Assembly (NCBI RefSeq): GCF_023168145.1
Contig: NZ_BQYK01000004.1
Span: 145,639 to 209,638 of the forward strand
DNA length: 64,000 nt
Direction of reading: 5' to 3'
DNA from: Sporosarcina sp. NCCP-2222
Lineage (GTDB): Bacteria > Bacillota > Bacilli > Bacillales_A > Planococcaceae
The notes under the pieces are model-generated. The model ran no database searches. It worked only from the letters and a program-made list of their open reading frames with translations, and was not told the DNA's origin. This document shows positions 15,632 through 23,892 of the stretch, piece by piece; position 1 is the first letter of the stretch; each line of letters starts with the position of its first letter. The position numbers and the translations under genes are program-made.

Positions 15632-17296
15632 ATGAAACAAGTTGTGATAGAGGCGTTGCAAACGGCGAGTCCTGTGCCACTCGAACCGCAAATGGTGGAG
15701 CGGCCGCTACATTCGCAAATGGGCGATTATGCGTTGCCTTGTTTTTCGATGGCGAAGACGTTGCGGAAGGCGCCGAAGCTTATTGCGGAGGAGATTGCGG
15801 CAGCGGTTTCGCATCCTGCAATCGAAAAGACGGAAGCTGTGAATGGCTATGTCAATCTGTTTCTTCAACGGGATGCCGCTGCGGAACCTGTTCTCCGCCC
15901 CATTTTGGCTAAGGGTCCCACTTACGGGTCGTCAACAATTGGCGCAGATGGTGTGGTGACGATCGATATGTCATCACCTAATATTGCGAAACCCTTCTCC
16001 ATGGGCCATCTGCGCTCCACGGTCATCGGCAATTCGATCGCTTTATTGCTGGAGAAATCGGGGTACCAACCGGTCAAAATCAATTATATCGGTGACTGGG
16101 GCACCCAATTCGGCAAGCTGCTGACAGCCTATCGTAAATGGGGCAGTCAGGAAGCAGTTGAACAGGCACCGATCAAGACACTTCTTCAGCTGTACATCCG
16201 TTTCCATGAAGAAGCCGAGATAGATCCATCTTTAAATGACGAAGGAAGAGCCGCCTTTAAAGCATTGGAGGATGGCGAGCCGGATGCCCTGGCCCTTTGG
16301 AAATGGTTCAAGGAGGAGTCGCTGAACGAATTCCAGCGTATTTATGAATTACTAGGCGTCACCTTCGATTCATATAACGGCGAAGCCTACTACAACGATA
16401 AGATGGATCCGGTTGTGGAATGGCTGGATTCGGAAGGATTGCTCACAGAATCAGATGGTGCGCTTGTGGTTGACCTCGGCGAGGAGATGCCGCCGTGTTT
16501 AATTAAGAAATCGGACGGCGCTACGCTATACGCAACACGTGATTTGGCAGCTGCGCTCGATCGGAAAACGACTTATGGTTTTGAGAAATCCATTTACGTT
16601 GTCGGGAATGAACAAAGTCTTCATTTCCAACAAATTAAATTAGTGCTTAAACAATTGGGATGCGATTGGGCACAAGACATTACACATGTCCCCTTCGGTA
16701 TGATCCTAAAAGATGGCAAAAAGATGTCGACCCGGAAAGGGAAGCTTGTTTTGCTGGAGGAAGTGCTGAAGGAAGCCATTGAACTCGCCAAGCGAAACAT
16801 TGAAGCGAAGAATCCTTCCTTGGAAAATAAAGAAGAAGTAGCTAAAGCGGTTGGTGTCGGTGCCATCCTTTTCAGCGACTTGAAGCAGCATCGGAAACAT
16901 GATATTGAATTCGACCTGGAAAAAATGCTGCAAACCGAAGGCGAAACGGGCCCCTATCTTCAATATAGCTGCGCCCGGGCTCATGCTGTATTGCGGAAAG
17001 CCGATGGGCGCGGAGATGAGGGCATCTCTTCTGTAAATGATTATGAATGGGAAATCATTACGCAGCTCCAGCAATTCCCGGAAGCCGTCCAAAGAGCAAC
17101 AGTGGAACTAGACCCTTCCATCATTGCCAAGTATGCAATCGATCTAGCGCAGGCTTTCAATTCGTTCTATGGCAATGTCCATATACTATCCGATGCCACC
17201 AACCAATCGTTCCGTTTATCCCTCGTCCAAAGCGTCAGCATTGTATTGGAGGAATCGATGCGATTGCTTGGCATGCAAGCACCCCGGGAAATGTGA
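15632..17296 (+). CDS. argS: Arginine--tRNA ligase
   Basis: A 554-residue class I aminoacyl-tRNA synthetase that charges tRNA-Arg. An N-terminal ArgS additional domain (to about residue 85) is followed by the catalytic core, with the HIGH-type motif as MGHLRST near residue 127 and the KMSKS-type loop as GKKMSTRKG near 370. The C-terminal DALR anticodon-binding domain starts about 440 (LQYSCARAHAVL). ATG 15632 is preceded by a purine-rich AAAAAAAGGGG; the open frame extends upstream into the T-box terminator, where initiation is unlikely. Control is by the T-box leader. A terminator follows directly. Confidence 0.96.
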   Translation: MKQVVIEALQTASPVPLEPQMVERPLHSQMGDYALPCFSMAKTLRKAPKLIAEEIAAAVSHPAIEKTEAVNGYVNLFLQRDAAAEPVLRPILAKGPTYGSSTIGADGVVTIDMSSPNIAKPFSMGHLRSTVIGNSIALLLEKSGYQPVKINYIGDWGTQFGKLLTAYRKWGSQEAVEQAPIKTLLQLYIRFHEEAEIDPSLNDEGRAAFKALEDGEPDALALWKWFKEESLNEFQRIYELLGVTFDSYNGEAYYNDKMDPVVEWLDSEGLLTESDGALVVDLGEEMPPCLIKKSDGATLYATRDLAAALDRKTTYGFEKSIYVVGNEQSLHFQQIKLVLKQLGCDWAQDITHVPFGMILKDGKKMSTRKGKLVLLEEVLKEAIELAKRNIEAKNPSLENKEEVAKAVGVGAILFSDLKQHRKHDIEFDLEKMLQTEGETGPYLQYSCARAHAVLRKADGRGDEGISSVNDYEWEIITQLQQFPEAVQRATVELDPSIIAKYAIDLAQAFNSFYGNVHILSDATNQSFRLSLVQSVSIVLEESMRLLGMQAPREM

Positions 17297-17300
17297 TTAT

Positions 17301-17340
17301 AAAAACACGACCTGCGCAGCCCACAGCACAGGTCGTGTTA
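17301..17340. terminator. Bidirectional terminator between argS and the RNR-like gene
   Basis: Perfect 10-bp stem ACACGACCTG (17305-17314) / CAGGTCGTGT (17329-17338) between convergent genes; five A on the left give a U-run on the minus strand. Confidence 0.8.
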
Positions 17341-17342
17341 CT

Positions 17343-18158
17343 TTATATGCAAACGGTCAGACGCGCTCCGTTTTTCCATGCGTGCATCTGCAGATGATAT
17401 AAATCAATCACTTTATAGGCGGCCGGCAATTCAAAAGTAATCGGAGCAATCCATGCCGCGCCATCATCCAAATAACTCAATATATTGTTGACGAGACGCA
17501 CTTGAATGGCGACAATCTGGTTAATCCTATTTCTCTGCCGAATTCGTTCCACATGCAAGGTGGAACCAGCTGAAAGAATCTTTTTAGGCAATACAGGATC
17601 CACTTGGTCTTCAAAGAAGAAGTCTGGCTGCCTGCTCTTTATTTGTTGCCCAAGCAGTTCTTTCATCAGGCCAATGGCGGAGACTCCTCTCGTCTCCACC
17701 ACTCCTTTTGAAAACATCTCCCACGAACCGCACTCTAATACTCTCTCTAAAAAGAGGTCAGGCAGGCTCGCCGTAAAAGGTATACCTTCTTTCAACAGCC
17801 CTGTCACATGTTGATTTGAAACACTCCACCTCTTTTTCTCATTCTCCAATGGAGTGACGGTTCCACATAATGCACTCACCAATTCCTCGGAAAGTGTAAT
17901 AAACCCGTTCGACAAAGCCCAATACGTTTCCACCACTTTCCCTATCCGGTCCACCTGTTCCTGCTGCATTGCTTTCATTGCAAGAAATAGCAGGTCGTCT
18001 TCATTGGAAATTGATGCGGAATAAAACCGGGCTGTCAATTCCCTTTCTAACCTATCCATGTCCCGTTCCGTATAACGTGTTTTTTCAAGTGTCAGGTATT
18101 CCGGAAACTTCTCATTAAATTCAGCACCAATGCCATACTCCTGTTGAATCGCTCTCAT
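17343..18158 (-). CDS. Truncated, catalytically dead RNR alpha-like protein
   Basis: A 271-residue protein that is a shrunken relative of the nrdE product at 9446-11668. Collinear matches include FLAMKAMQQEQVDRIGKVVE near 57-76 (to IAMTLMQKETDNRLGKIAE), PDLFLERVLECGSWEMF near 133-149 (to PDIFMEQVEARGDWHLF), IVAIQVRLVNNIL near 215-227 (to LLTIQVRMLDNVI) and LYHLQMHAWKNGARLT near 253-268 (to LLELHLQAWKSGMKTT). The thiyl Cys motif NLCSE, the second redox Cys, the tyrosine pair and the C-terminal CxxC are all missing, so it cannot be an RNR catalyst. Start ATG 18158 has GGAG 7-8 nt upstream. It is controlled by its own cobalamin riboswitch. It could be a regulator, decoy subunit or a decaying copy; the open frame and good ribosome site argue for expression. 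Confidence 0.75.
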   Translation of the reverse strand: MRAIQQEYGIGAEFNEKFPEYLTLEKTRYTERDMDRLERELTARFYSASISNEDDLLFLAMKAMQQEQVDRIGKVVETYWALSNGFITLSEELVSALCGTVTPLENEKKRWSVSNQHVTGLLKEGIPFTASLPDLFLERVLECGSWEMFSKGVVETRGVSAIGLMKELLGQQIKSRQPDFFFEDQVDPVLPKKILSAGSTLHVERIRQRNRINQIVAIQVRLVNNILSYLDDGAAWIAPITFELPAAYKVIDLYHLQMHAWKNGARLTVCI

Positions 18159-18177
18159 CTTCCGTCTCCTTTCAATG

Positions 18178-18219
18178 AAAAAGAGCAACCGCCTGCCACT
18201 TCGGCAGAGCGATTGCTCA
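18178..18219 (-). terminator. Riboswitch terminator before the RNR-like gene
   Basis: GAGCAATCGCTCTGCC and TGGCAGGCGGTTGCTC form a long stem with one bulge, followed by five U on the minus strand, ending 20 bases before the start codon. A smaller stem CCCG/CGGG followed by U5 lies just upstream at about 18252-18271. Confidence 0.8.
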
Positions 18220-18322
18220 TAATTGATCATTAGGAAACAAATTGGAACCCTAAAAAGCCCGATGGACCGGGATCCGTTTCGCCTCCACCTCTCAACCCCC
18301 GAAGAAAGTGTTGCTATGACGA

Positions 18323-18468
18323 TGGATGGCAGGTCTCCTGGCTTGCGCTTCCTCCTTCCACCCGCCTTCCCATAGTTGCCTATAGTGGCTTATCGGTGGT
18401 CGTCTGCGCTTACAGTTGCGGGGACAGCTCCGGATTTCCGGATTCCCTATTAAACCGTTACGGTACCA
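18323..18468 (-). promoter_or_regulatory. Cobalamin riboswitch of the RNR-like gene
   Basis: Same conserved order as the nrdE leader: GGTACC, TTTAATAGGGAATCC, GGAGCTGTCCCCGCAACTGT, CCACTATAGG, ATGGGAAGG and AAGCCAGGAGACCTGCC. Similarity to the first copy continues past the aptamer (ACACTTTCTTCGGGGGTTGA is identical in both), showing that leader and gene were duplicated together. The terminator downstream differs in sequence, so the platform has been rebuilt. Confidence 0.95.
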
Positions 18469-18506
18469 TTTCATCGTTCAATATATGCTATTCAATTTTT
18501 TCGAGA

Positions 18507-20612
18507 CTATACTTGTAGTTTAAAGCGCTCGACCACTTCTTGCAACTCATTGGCTATATTTTTCATGCGGGTCGTTGAATCTGCCACCCGCTCCAATTCT
18601 GTTTGCTGCGCTGCCGACGACGCACTCACTTGTTCTGCTGATGCTGCCGTCTCTTCGGATACAGCCGACACACTCTGGATGGAAAGCATCGCTTGATCCT
18701 TATTCGTCAGCATCTCGTTCAGTTCCGCATTTAATTCCTGAATGACTTCACTCATCCGCTCTGTCAGCTCAGCATTTTGATGGAAGGAGGCCTCGGTACT
18801 TGAAACCGATTCGTTCTGTCCTTCCATCGCTTTTAGATTTGTTTCAATAACAGCTGCCGTTTGGTTGGATTCCTCCAGAATCTCCTGAACAGTTTGCTGA
18901 ATGACTTCGGTTTCCGTGCGGGATTGCTCTGCAAGTTTGCGTACTTCTTCCGCCACGACCGCAAAGCCTTTGCCGTGCTCCCCTGCCCGTGCCGCTTCAA
19001 TGCTGGCGTTCAAGGCAAGGAGATTTGTCTGTGCTGTTATATCATGAATCGACGTGATCACTTGATTGATCGCATCAATTTTGGATGACAACGCGCTCAT
19101 TTGCTCCTTCACTTTCGCATTCATCTCATTCGCGGATACATTGTGTTCACGCAGATTCGCCACTTCCGACATACCTTTTTCCGTCGATTCGATTGTCCGA
19201 TGTGACAGGTCGTTCATGCGTTGCGAGAGCTGGGATAGAATATTGATCTGCTCCGCCAGCTCCGCCATGACACGGCTCGTTTCTTCCGTATCTTCTGACT
19301 GCTTGGATGCACCTTGGGCAATTTCGTTTGTCGCCAATGCAACCTCCTCGCTGGAAGCTACGATTTCTTCAAATGCATGGTGTACATGTGAAGAGGAATC
19401 GCTCAATTCATTCGAGGAACGCTGAACTGCCTGAATTGCTGCGTTTGTCTGAAGCAGCATATCATTATAAGCTTTTGCCACAGCCCCAATTTCGTCATTA
19501 CGAATATGTTTTTCATCCACAAAGTTCGTCATATCGCCTGTTGCAGCCGTTTCAATTGATTTCTGCAAGAAGGCAAGCGGTTTTAATTGTTTGAAGATGA
19601 ACCAACCCGTTGCCGCCGTCATTAAGACGATCATGACGACCGCCGCCAGAATCGTCATGAGGAGAATGGCGTTGTAGGTCTCCAATATTTTGGATTTCGG
19701 CACTACTGTTTGCACTGTCCAAACTTCGTCGATCTTCGGAAGCGTAATGGGGGCGAACGAATTAAAAGCCAGTTCCTTCAGGCTTTTAGAATCTACGTAT
19801 AGCGTTCCGGCTTCCCCTTGGTCGAGCTTTGCTTTCACTGGCGCCCAGTCAATTGCATCCTGCATATTTGTGCCGTTCATTTCCGGCTTCAAGCTGTTAG
19901 CCGTCAAATCCCCTGCATTCGTAATAATGGAAGCATAACCGCCATCCGGCTTAATGGATTGAACGAGGTCATTTAGAAAATCGATCGATATATCCGTCGT
20001 CAAGACGCCGAAAAACTGTCCGGACTCCGTCATCAGCGGAACCGAGATGGTAGTCATTAAGACCGTTTGACCACCTGCATTATACTCATACGGTTCGGTC
20101 AAAACAGCACGCTTTTCATTTTTTGGTACTAAATACCAATCCCCTTCACCCGGATTGTCATATCCACTTAACGGTTCCACGCCGATGCCATTTTCCTTCT
20201 TGTACAAGTACGGCACGAAGCGGTCTGTTGAATCTACGAGTCCGCTTTGGATATTGCCATCCAATGGGATAAAACCTTTTTCAAAAACCGCTGCCATTCC
20301 CGTGGCATCTTCGTTCTTCTTCAAATTATTCTCGATAACATGAATCACTTCGTCTGTCGTCAAATCATGATTCGCTTGCAAGGTTTCAAAAATGTGCTTG
20401 GTGGTATGCAACATTTCATTTGTCCGGTCAAAACGCTCGCTGAGAATCGTTGCATTCAATTTGGAATTCTCCACGGCAAACTCTTCAGCGTCGGTCATGC
20501 TCTGTTTATGTAAAAACGTGCTCGTTGTCACCGTGTATACAACAAACAAGATGACAAACAACCCGATGATTAGCCCGGATAATTTCCATGCAATACTCCT
20601 CTTTTTTTCCAC
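18507..20612 (-). CDS. Methyl-accepting chemotaxis protein
   Basis: A 701-residue chemoreceptor. A first membrane span at about 11-31, a large extracellular dCache-type sensing domain (about 40-310), a second span at about 315-337, a HAMP domain (about 340-395) and a long cytoplasmic coiled coil follow. The signalling tip with [20 protein letters not shown] and [15 protein letters not shown] binds CheA/CheW. The start is GTG with AGGAGG 9 nt upstream. It stands alone between the RNR-like riboswitch and the eut operon terminator. The ligand is unknown; amino acids are common for dCache receptors. Confidence 0.95.
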   Translation of the reverse strand: MEKKRSIAWKLSGLIIGLFVILFVVYTVTTSTFLHKQSMTDAEEFAVENSKLNATILSERFDRTNEMLHTTKHIFETLQANHDLTTDEVIHVIENNLKKNEDATGMAAVFEKGFIPLDGNIQSGLVDSTDRFVPYLYKKENGIGVEPLSGYDNPGEGDWYLVPKNEKRAVLTEPYEYNAGGQTVLMTTISVPLMTESGQFFGVLTTDISIDFLNDLVQSIKPDGGYASIITNAGDLTANSLKPEMNGTNMQDAIDWAPVKAKLDQGEAGTLYVDSKSLKELAFNSFAPITLPKIDEVWTVQTVVPKSKILETYNAILLMTILAAVVMIVLMTAATGWFIFKQLKPLAFLQKSIETAATGDMTNFVDEKHIRNDEIGAVAKAYNDMLLQTNAAIQAVQRSSNELSDSSSHVHHAFEEIVASSEEVALATNEIAQGASKQSEDTEETSRVMAELAEQINILSQLSQRMNDLSHRTIESTEKGMSEVANLREHNVSANEMNAKVKEQMSALSSKIDAINQVITSIHDITAQTNLLALNASIEAARAGEHGKGFAVVAEEVRKLAEQSRTETEVIQQTVQEILEESNQTAAVIETNLKAMEGQNESVSSTEASFHQNAELTERMSEVIQELNAELNEMLTNKDQAMLSIQSVSAVSEETAASAEQVSASSAAQQTELERVADSTTRMKNIANELQEVVERFKLQV

Positions 20613-20695
20613 TGGGTGCTACCTCCTATTTCATGTTCTATCTCTTATATCGTACGACCTAGAAAAATTTGAAGGATTTGTGTCAATTAACCATT

Positions 20696-20727
20696 AAAAA
20701 AGCATTCCGAAAATGGAATGCTTTTTT
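20696..20727. terminator. Terminator of the eut/mdh operon
   Basis: Perfect 8-bp stem AGCATTCC (20701-20708) / GGAATGCT (20715-20722) flanked by A-run and T-run, active on both strands. On the minus strand it closes the mdh transcript. Confidence 0.85.
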
Positions 20728-20825
20728 ACTATTTTTCTAGACCATCCAATTTGGATCTGTCTAGGAATATTTTATTTATCTTCAATAAATTGCAACCCAG
20801 GCGGTTATGAATAAATTCAGTAAGG

Positions 20826-21776
20826 TTATCGATTGCAAATATCGAGCACAACCTGAACAGACTGCGCGGATTTATCAAGCGCTCGCTTCTCTTCGTCGGT
20901 TAAGGGAAGCTCAATGATGCTCTCAATTCCATTGCCGCCAAGAACAGTCGGAACTCCTAGATAAATATCCTTATAGCCATATTCCCCTTCCAAGTAGGCG
21001 ATGGATGGTAAAATACGCTTTTTGTCTTTAATGATCGCTTCTGCCATTTGGACGAGAGCGGCTGCTGGCGCATAGTAAGCACTTCCGTTACCGAGAAGGG
21101 CCACAATTTCACCGCCGCCTTTTCTTGTCCGCTCGACAATGGCTTGAAGCCGGTCCCCAGGAATGATTTTATCAAGCGGAATTCCGCCTGCATTGGAATA
21201 GCGCACGAGCGGTACCATATCATCCCCGTGCCCGCCCAGAACGAATCCAGAGATATCCTCAACGGAAATGTTAAGTTCTTCCGCTACAAATGTATTGAAT
21301 CGGGCTGTGTCCAGCACGCCGGACTGGCCGATCACACGGTGCTTCGGAAAACCAGTCGTCTTGTAGCAGACATATGTCATGGCATCGACCGGATTGCTTA
21401 AAATGAGGACGGTGCTCTCAGGAGCATATTGTTTAATCTGTTCTGAAACAGATCGCATGATTTTCGCGTTTGTCGTGACAAGATCATCACGGCTCATGCC
21501 GGGTTTCCGGGCAATACCAGCCGTTACAATGACCATATCGGCATCTTGGATATCGGCATAGTCCGATGTGCCGATGATCATGGAGTCAAACCGCTGGACC
21601 GGGCTCGTTTGCAATAAATCGAGCGCTTTCCCTTTTGTCGGATTGACCAGATCGGGGATGTCCACTAAAACAACGTCGCCCAATTCTTTTTGCGCTATCA
21701 TGAGAGCAACAGTGGCTCCGGTATGCCCGGCTCCGATGACGGCGATTTTATGTCTGCGAAATGCCAACTCGCTCAT
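20826..21776 (-). CDS. mdh: Malate dehydrogenase at the end of the eut operon
   Basis: A 316-residue NAD-dependent dehydrogenase of the LDH/MDH superfamily that interconverts malate and oxaloacetate. [13 protein letters not shown] is the NAD-binding loop; [16 protein letters not shown] carries the arginines that mark malate rather than lactate specificity, and [10 protein letters not shown] holds the catalytic His. It resembles the Bacillus mdh product, which normally sits with citZ and icd, but here it follows a BMC-shell gene. The start is unclear: ATG 21776 abuts GGAG, and a TTG at 21767 has better spacing. An alcohol dehydrogenase is missing from this operon, so a redox role beside EutE is possible. 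Confidence 0.92.
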   Translation of the reverse strand: MSELAFRRHKIAVIGAGHTGATVALMIAQKELGDVVLVDIPDLVNPTKGKALDLLQTSPVQRFDSMIIGTSDYADIQDADMVIVTAGIARKPGMSRDDLVTTNAKIMRSVSEQIKQYAPESTVLILSNPVDAMTYVCYKTTGFPKHRVIGQSGVLDTARFNTFVAEELNISVEDISGFVLGGHGDDMVPLVRYSNAGGIPLDKIIPGDRLQAIVERTRKGGGEIVALLGNGSAYYAPAAALVQMAEAIIKDKKRILPSIAYLEGEYGYKDIYLGVPTVLGGNGIESIIELPLTDEEKRALDKSAQSVQVVLDICNR

Positions 21777-21860
21777 CTCCTTTATCAATGCCTGCAAAAG
21801 AACTTGATGCGTCTGGCTTAGACGAATCAAAAGCCCCTTGCCTGCAGGTGCCATTGCGTC

Positions 21861-22208
21861 TTATTGCTTTTTAGTTGATTTTGGTTTAGCTGGTTCCGCT
21901 TGCTTTTCCTGCATTGGAGCCTGTGGTTCGACCGCAGGAGCAGGCTTTACCATACTGTAGACCGATTCGTCTGGACGTGGTATAACATGAGATCCCAAAA
22001 GCTCGCCGACACGCGCAGCAGCGTCCCGTCCAGCTTCCACAGCCGCCTGAACTGCACCGACATCGCCTTGCACGATAACCGTCACAATCCCGCCATCTAC
22101 CATCTCTTGCTTCACAAGGGACACATTGGATGCTTTAATCATGGCATCCGCCGCTTCAATGGAACCGATCAACCCTTTTGTTTCAATCATTCCGATTGCT
22201 TGACTCAT
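21861..22208 (-). CDS. Bacterial microcompartment shell protein with Pro/Ala/Lys tail
   Basis: A 115-residue single-BMC-domain hexameric shell protein. Residues 1-88 match the EutM/PduA type ([20 protein letters not shown]), and the last 27 residues are a low-complexity Pro/Ala/Glu/Lys tail ending KSTKKQ. EutK of enterobacteria also has a C-terminal extension, but that is a helix-turn-helix domain, so I do not use that name. The gene overlaps eutN by 26 bases. It presumably forms shell facets with EutM; the basic tail may contact cargo or nucleic acid. Confidence 0.9.
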   Translation of the reverse strand: MSQAIGMIETKGLIGSIEAADAMIKASNVSLVKQEMVDGGIVTVIVQGDVGAVQAAVEAGRDAAARVGELLGSHVIPRPDESVYSMVKPAPAVEPQAPMQEKQAEPAKPKSTKKQ

Positions 22209-22485
22209 CGATTTCGCCTCTCTTCACTTCTGTAGAATCAATGATTCCTATGACTACCGCATCGATAGGAATCGGATTGTCTTTCATAATATAACGTGAG
22301 GAGCCGCCGCTCGTAATCAGGACTTCATCGCCAATCCCCGCACCGATCCGGTCTGCTGCCACCATTTGCGTCTGGATGGCATTCCCGTATGCATCAATGG
22401 GCTGGATAATTAGCAATTTCAATCCTTGCAAGCCCTCTTCCTTGCGTGTTGCCCATACGTTACCGATCACTTTTCCCATTCGCAT
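22183..22485 (-). CDS. eutN: Microcompartment vertex protein EutN/CcmL
   Basis: A 100-residue EutN/CcmL-family protein that forms pentamers closing the vertices of the polyhedral shell. The family pattern GKVIGNVWATRKEEGLQGLK at the start and AAD..GAGIGDEVLITSG in the middle are present. The ribosome site is AAAGGTGAT. It lies between pduL and the second shell gene, with an overlap into the latter. Confidence 0.93.
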   Translation of the reverse strand: MRMGKVIGNVWATRKEEGLQGLKLLIIQPIDAYGNAIQTQMVAADRIGAGIGDEVLITSGGSSRYIMKDNPIPIDAVVIGIIDSTEVKRGEIDESSNRND

Positions 22486-22500
22486 GCGTAATCACCTTTT

Positions 22501-23364
22501 CTACTTTCTGAAGGAAATCGTCTTACCGAGTTCCCTCGCTGTATCTTTCGCAAGCGCTGTCACAATGGTCCCTTTTTCAAGGAGGATGTCCTGTTCCTGT
22601 ATGGAACGGATATCTTCATTGGATAGCAGCTTTTTCTTAAATTCATGCGATTTGTTCGCGGGCTGAGGGGCACTTGGCGGAACCTGATTTTCTGTCCTCG
22701 CCGTTTCCTTTTCAGTTCCCGGCTTCACAAGTCGTCCGATTGTTCCTTGTGTAATAAACCCTGCATTTGCTTCGTCCGTGTCGATATGCATTTCCAGCCG
22801 ATACCGTTCGGAGACGCGAATCTTCACATTTCGAAACGACACGGGACGAATGCCATCCACCTCAACAGTTACATACTCGCCATTTTGTACGCCGAACCTA
22901 GAAGCATCGCCTGGTGCCATATGAATATGCGCTTGGGCGACAATCAAGCCCTCTTCCAAGTAAATGCTGCCTTTTGGCCCGATGAGCGTGATGCCAGCGG
23001 ACCCTTCGATATCGCCAGACTCCCGAAGCGGCGGCTTAACACCTAACTTCATGGCATCTGTGAAGCTCACTTCCACTTGGGAAAGGGAACGTGCAGGACC
23101 GAGAATGCGCACCCGTTCGATGCTGCCTTTCGGTCCTGCCACAACCACTGTTTCGTTAGAAGCGAATTGGCCCGGCTGTGATAAGTCGGACCGCTTCGTC
23201 AATTCATAACCCTTTCCAAACAGAGCTTCCACATGTTCAGGTTTCAGATGTACGTGGCGGGCAGAAACGGCAATCGGAACAGCGTGGGCCGGCAATGGGC
23301 TCACGTCTTTTGAAAGCTGGCCGAGGACTTCCCCGACAATCCGTTCAATCAATTGCTGATCCAT
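22501..23364 (-). CDS. pduL: PduL-type phosphotransacylase with C-terminal extension
   Basis: A 287-residue PduL-family enzyme that converts acetyl-CoA and phosphate to acetyl phosphate and recycles CoA inside the compartment. An N-terminal amphipathic helix (MDQQLIERIVGEVLGQL) fits an encapsulation peptide. SARHVHLKPEHVEALFG and later AHIHMAP supply the histidines of the zinc site. The usual family length is about 210; here about 70 extra residues end in LEKGTIVTALAKDTARELGK, which resembles a short motif found in other eut/BMC proteins such as EutT and EutQ-like families. It replaces EutD, which is absent. Confidence 0.88.
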   Translation of the reverse strand: MDQQLIERIVGEVLGQLSKDVSPLPAHAVPIAVSARHVHLKPEHVEALFGKGYELTKRSDLSQPGQFASNETVVVAGPKGSIERVRILGPARSLSQVEVSFTDAMKLGVKPPLRESGDIEGSAGITLIGPKGSIYLEEGLIVAQAHIHMAPGDASRFGVQNGEYVTVEVDGIRPVSFRNVKIRVSERYRLEMHIDTDEANAGFITQGTIGRLVKPGTEKETARTENQVPPSAPQPANKSHEFKKKLLSNEDIRSIQEQDILLEKGTIVTALAKDTARELGKTISFRK

Positions 23365-23402
23365 TCCACTTCCACCTTTCTGCTGTTATTTTCGCTTTGG
23401 AA

Positions 23403-23690
23403 TCAGCCTTCCATTTTAGGAAGAATCATTTCCAATTCGTTATGCGGTCTTGGGATGACGTGGACAGATAGCAATTCGCCTACACGCTGTGCTGCTGCTG
23501 CGCCTGCATCAGTTGCCGCTTTTACTGCGCCTACATCACCGCGTACGAGTACTGTTACGATTCCGCCGCCGACATGTACTTTACCGACAAGATTAACGCT
23601 AGCCGCTTTCACCATTGCGTCTGCTGCTTCGATTGAACCGATCAAACCTTTAGTTTCTACCATTCCTAATGCTGTACCTTCTCTGTTCAT
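23403..23690 (-). CDS. eutM: Microcompartment hexameric shell protein EutM
   Basis: A 95-residue BMC-domain protein of PduA/EutM type ([20 protein letters not shown]), the main facet hexamer whose central pore passes metabolites. It is separated from eutE by a 200-base gap holding a palindromic repeat and has a strong site (TAGGAGGAAAC). Close similarity to the 21861-22208 product suggests duplication within the operon. Confidence 0.94.
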   Translation of the reverse strand: MNREGTALGMVETKGLIGSIEAADAMVKAASVNLVGKVHVGGGIVTVLVRGDVGAVKAATDAGAAAAQRVGELLSVHVIPRPHNELEMILPKMEG

Positions 23691-23734
23691 GTTTGTTTCC
23701 TCCTAATGGGTTTTAGTATTTTTATGCTATAAAA

Positions 23735-23860
23735 CGTTGATTTCCGTTTCAGGCGGACGCTTTCCGCGGGCATGGCTTCAGCCTCCTCGTCGCTACGCTC
23801 CTGCGGGGTCTTCAGCTCATGCTATTCCCGCTGGAGTCGCCGCCTTCCACTCCAATCAAC
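23735..23860. repeat. Bacillales palindromic intergenic repeat inside the eut operon
   Basis: Starts CGTTGATTTCCGTTTCAGGC, contains GGACGCTTTCCGCGGGCATG and TCGTCGCTACGCTCCTGCGG, and ends CTTCCACTCCAATCAAC. I recognise this as a repeat found many times between genes in Bacillus, Lysinibacillus and relatives. It is imperfectly palindromic and here lies between eutE and eutM, so the eut transcript would contain a large hairpin. Confidence 0.85.
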
Positions 23861-23892
23861 TAAGTGTTGAAGAAATCTCAAAGGATTTTAAT

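Noticed and set aside
15385..15912. ORF across the argS T-box
   Set aside because: It overlaps the conserved T-box and the argS coding start in another frame; codon pattern is not protein-like.
21861..22208. Naming the second BMC-shell gene eutK
   Set aside because: It has an extension, but a low-complexity Pro/Ala/Lys tail rather than the winged-helix domain of EutK.
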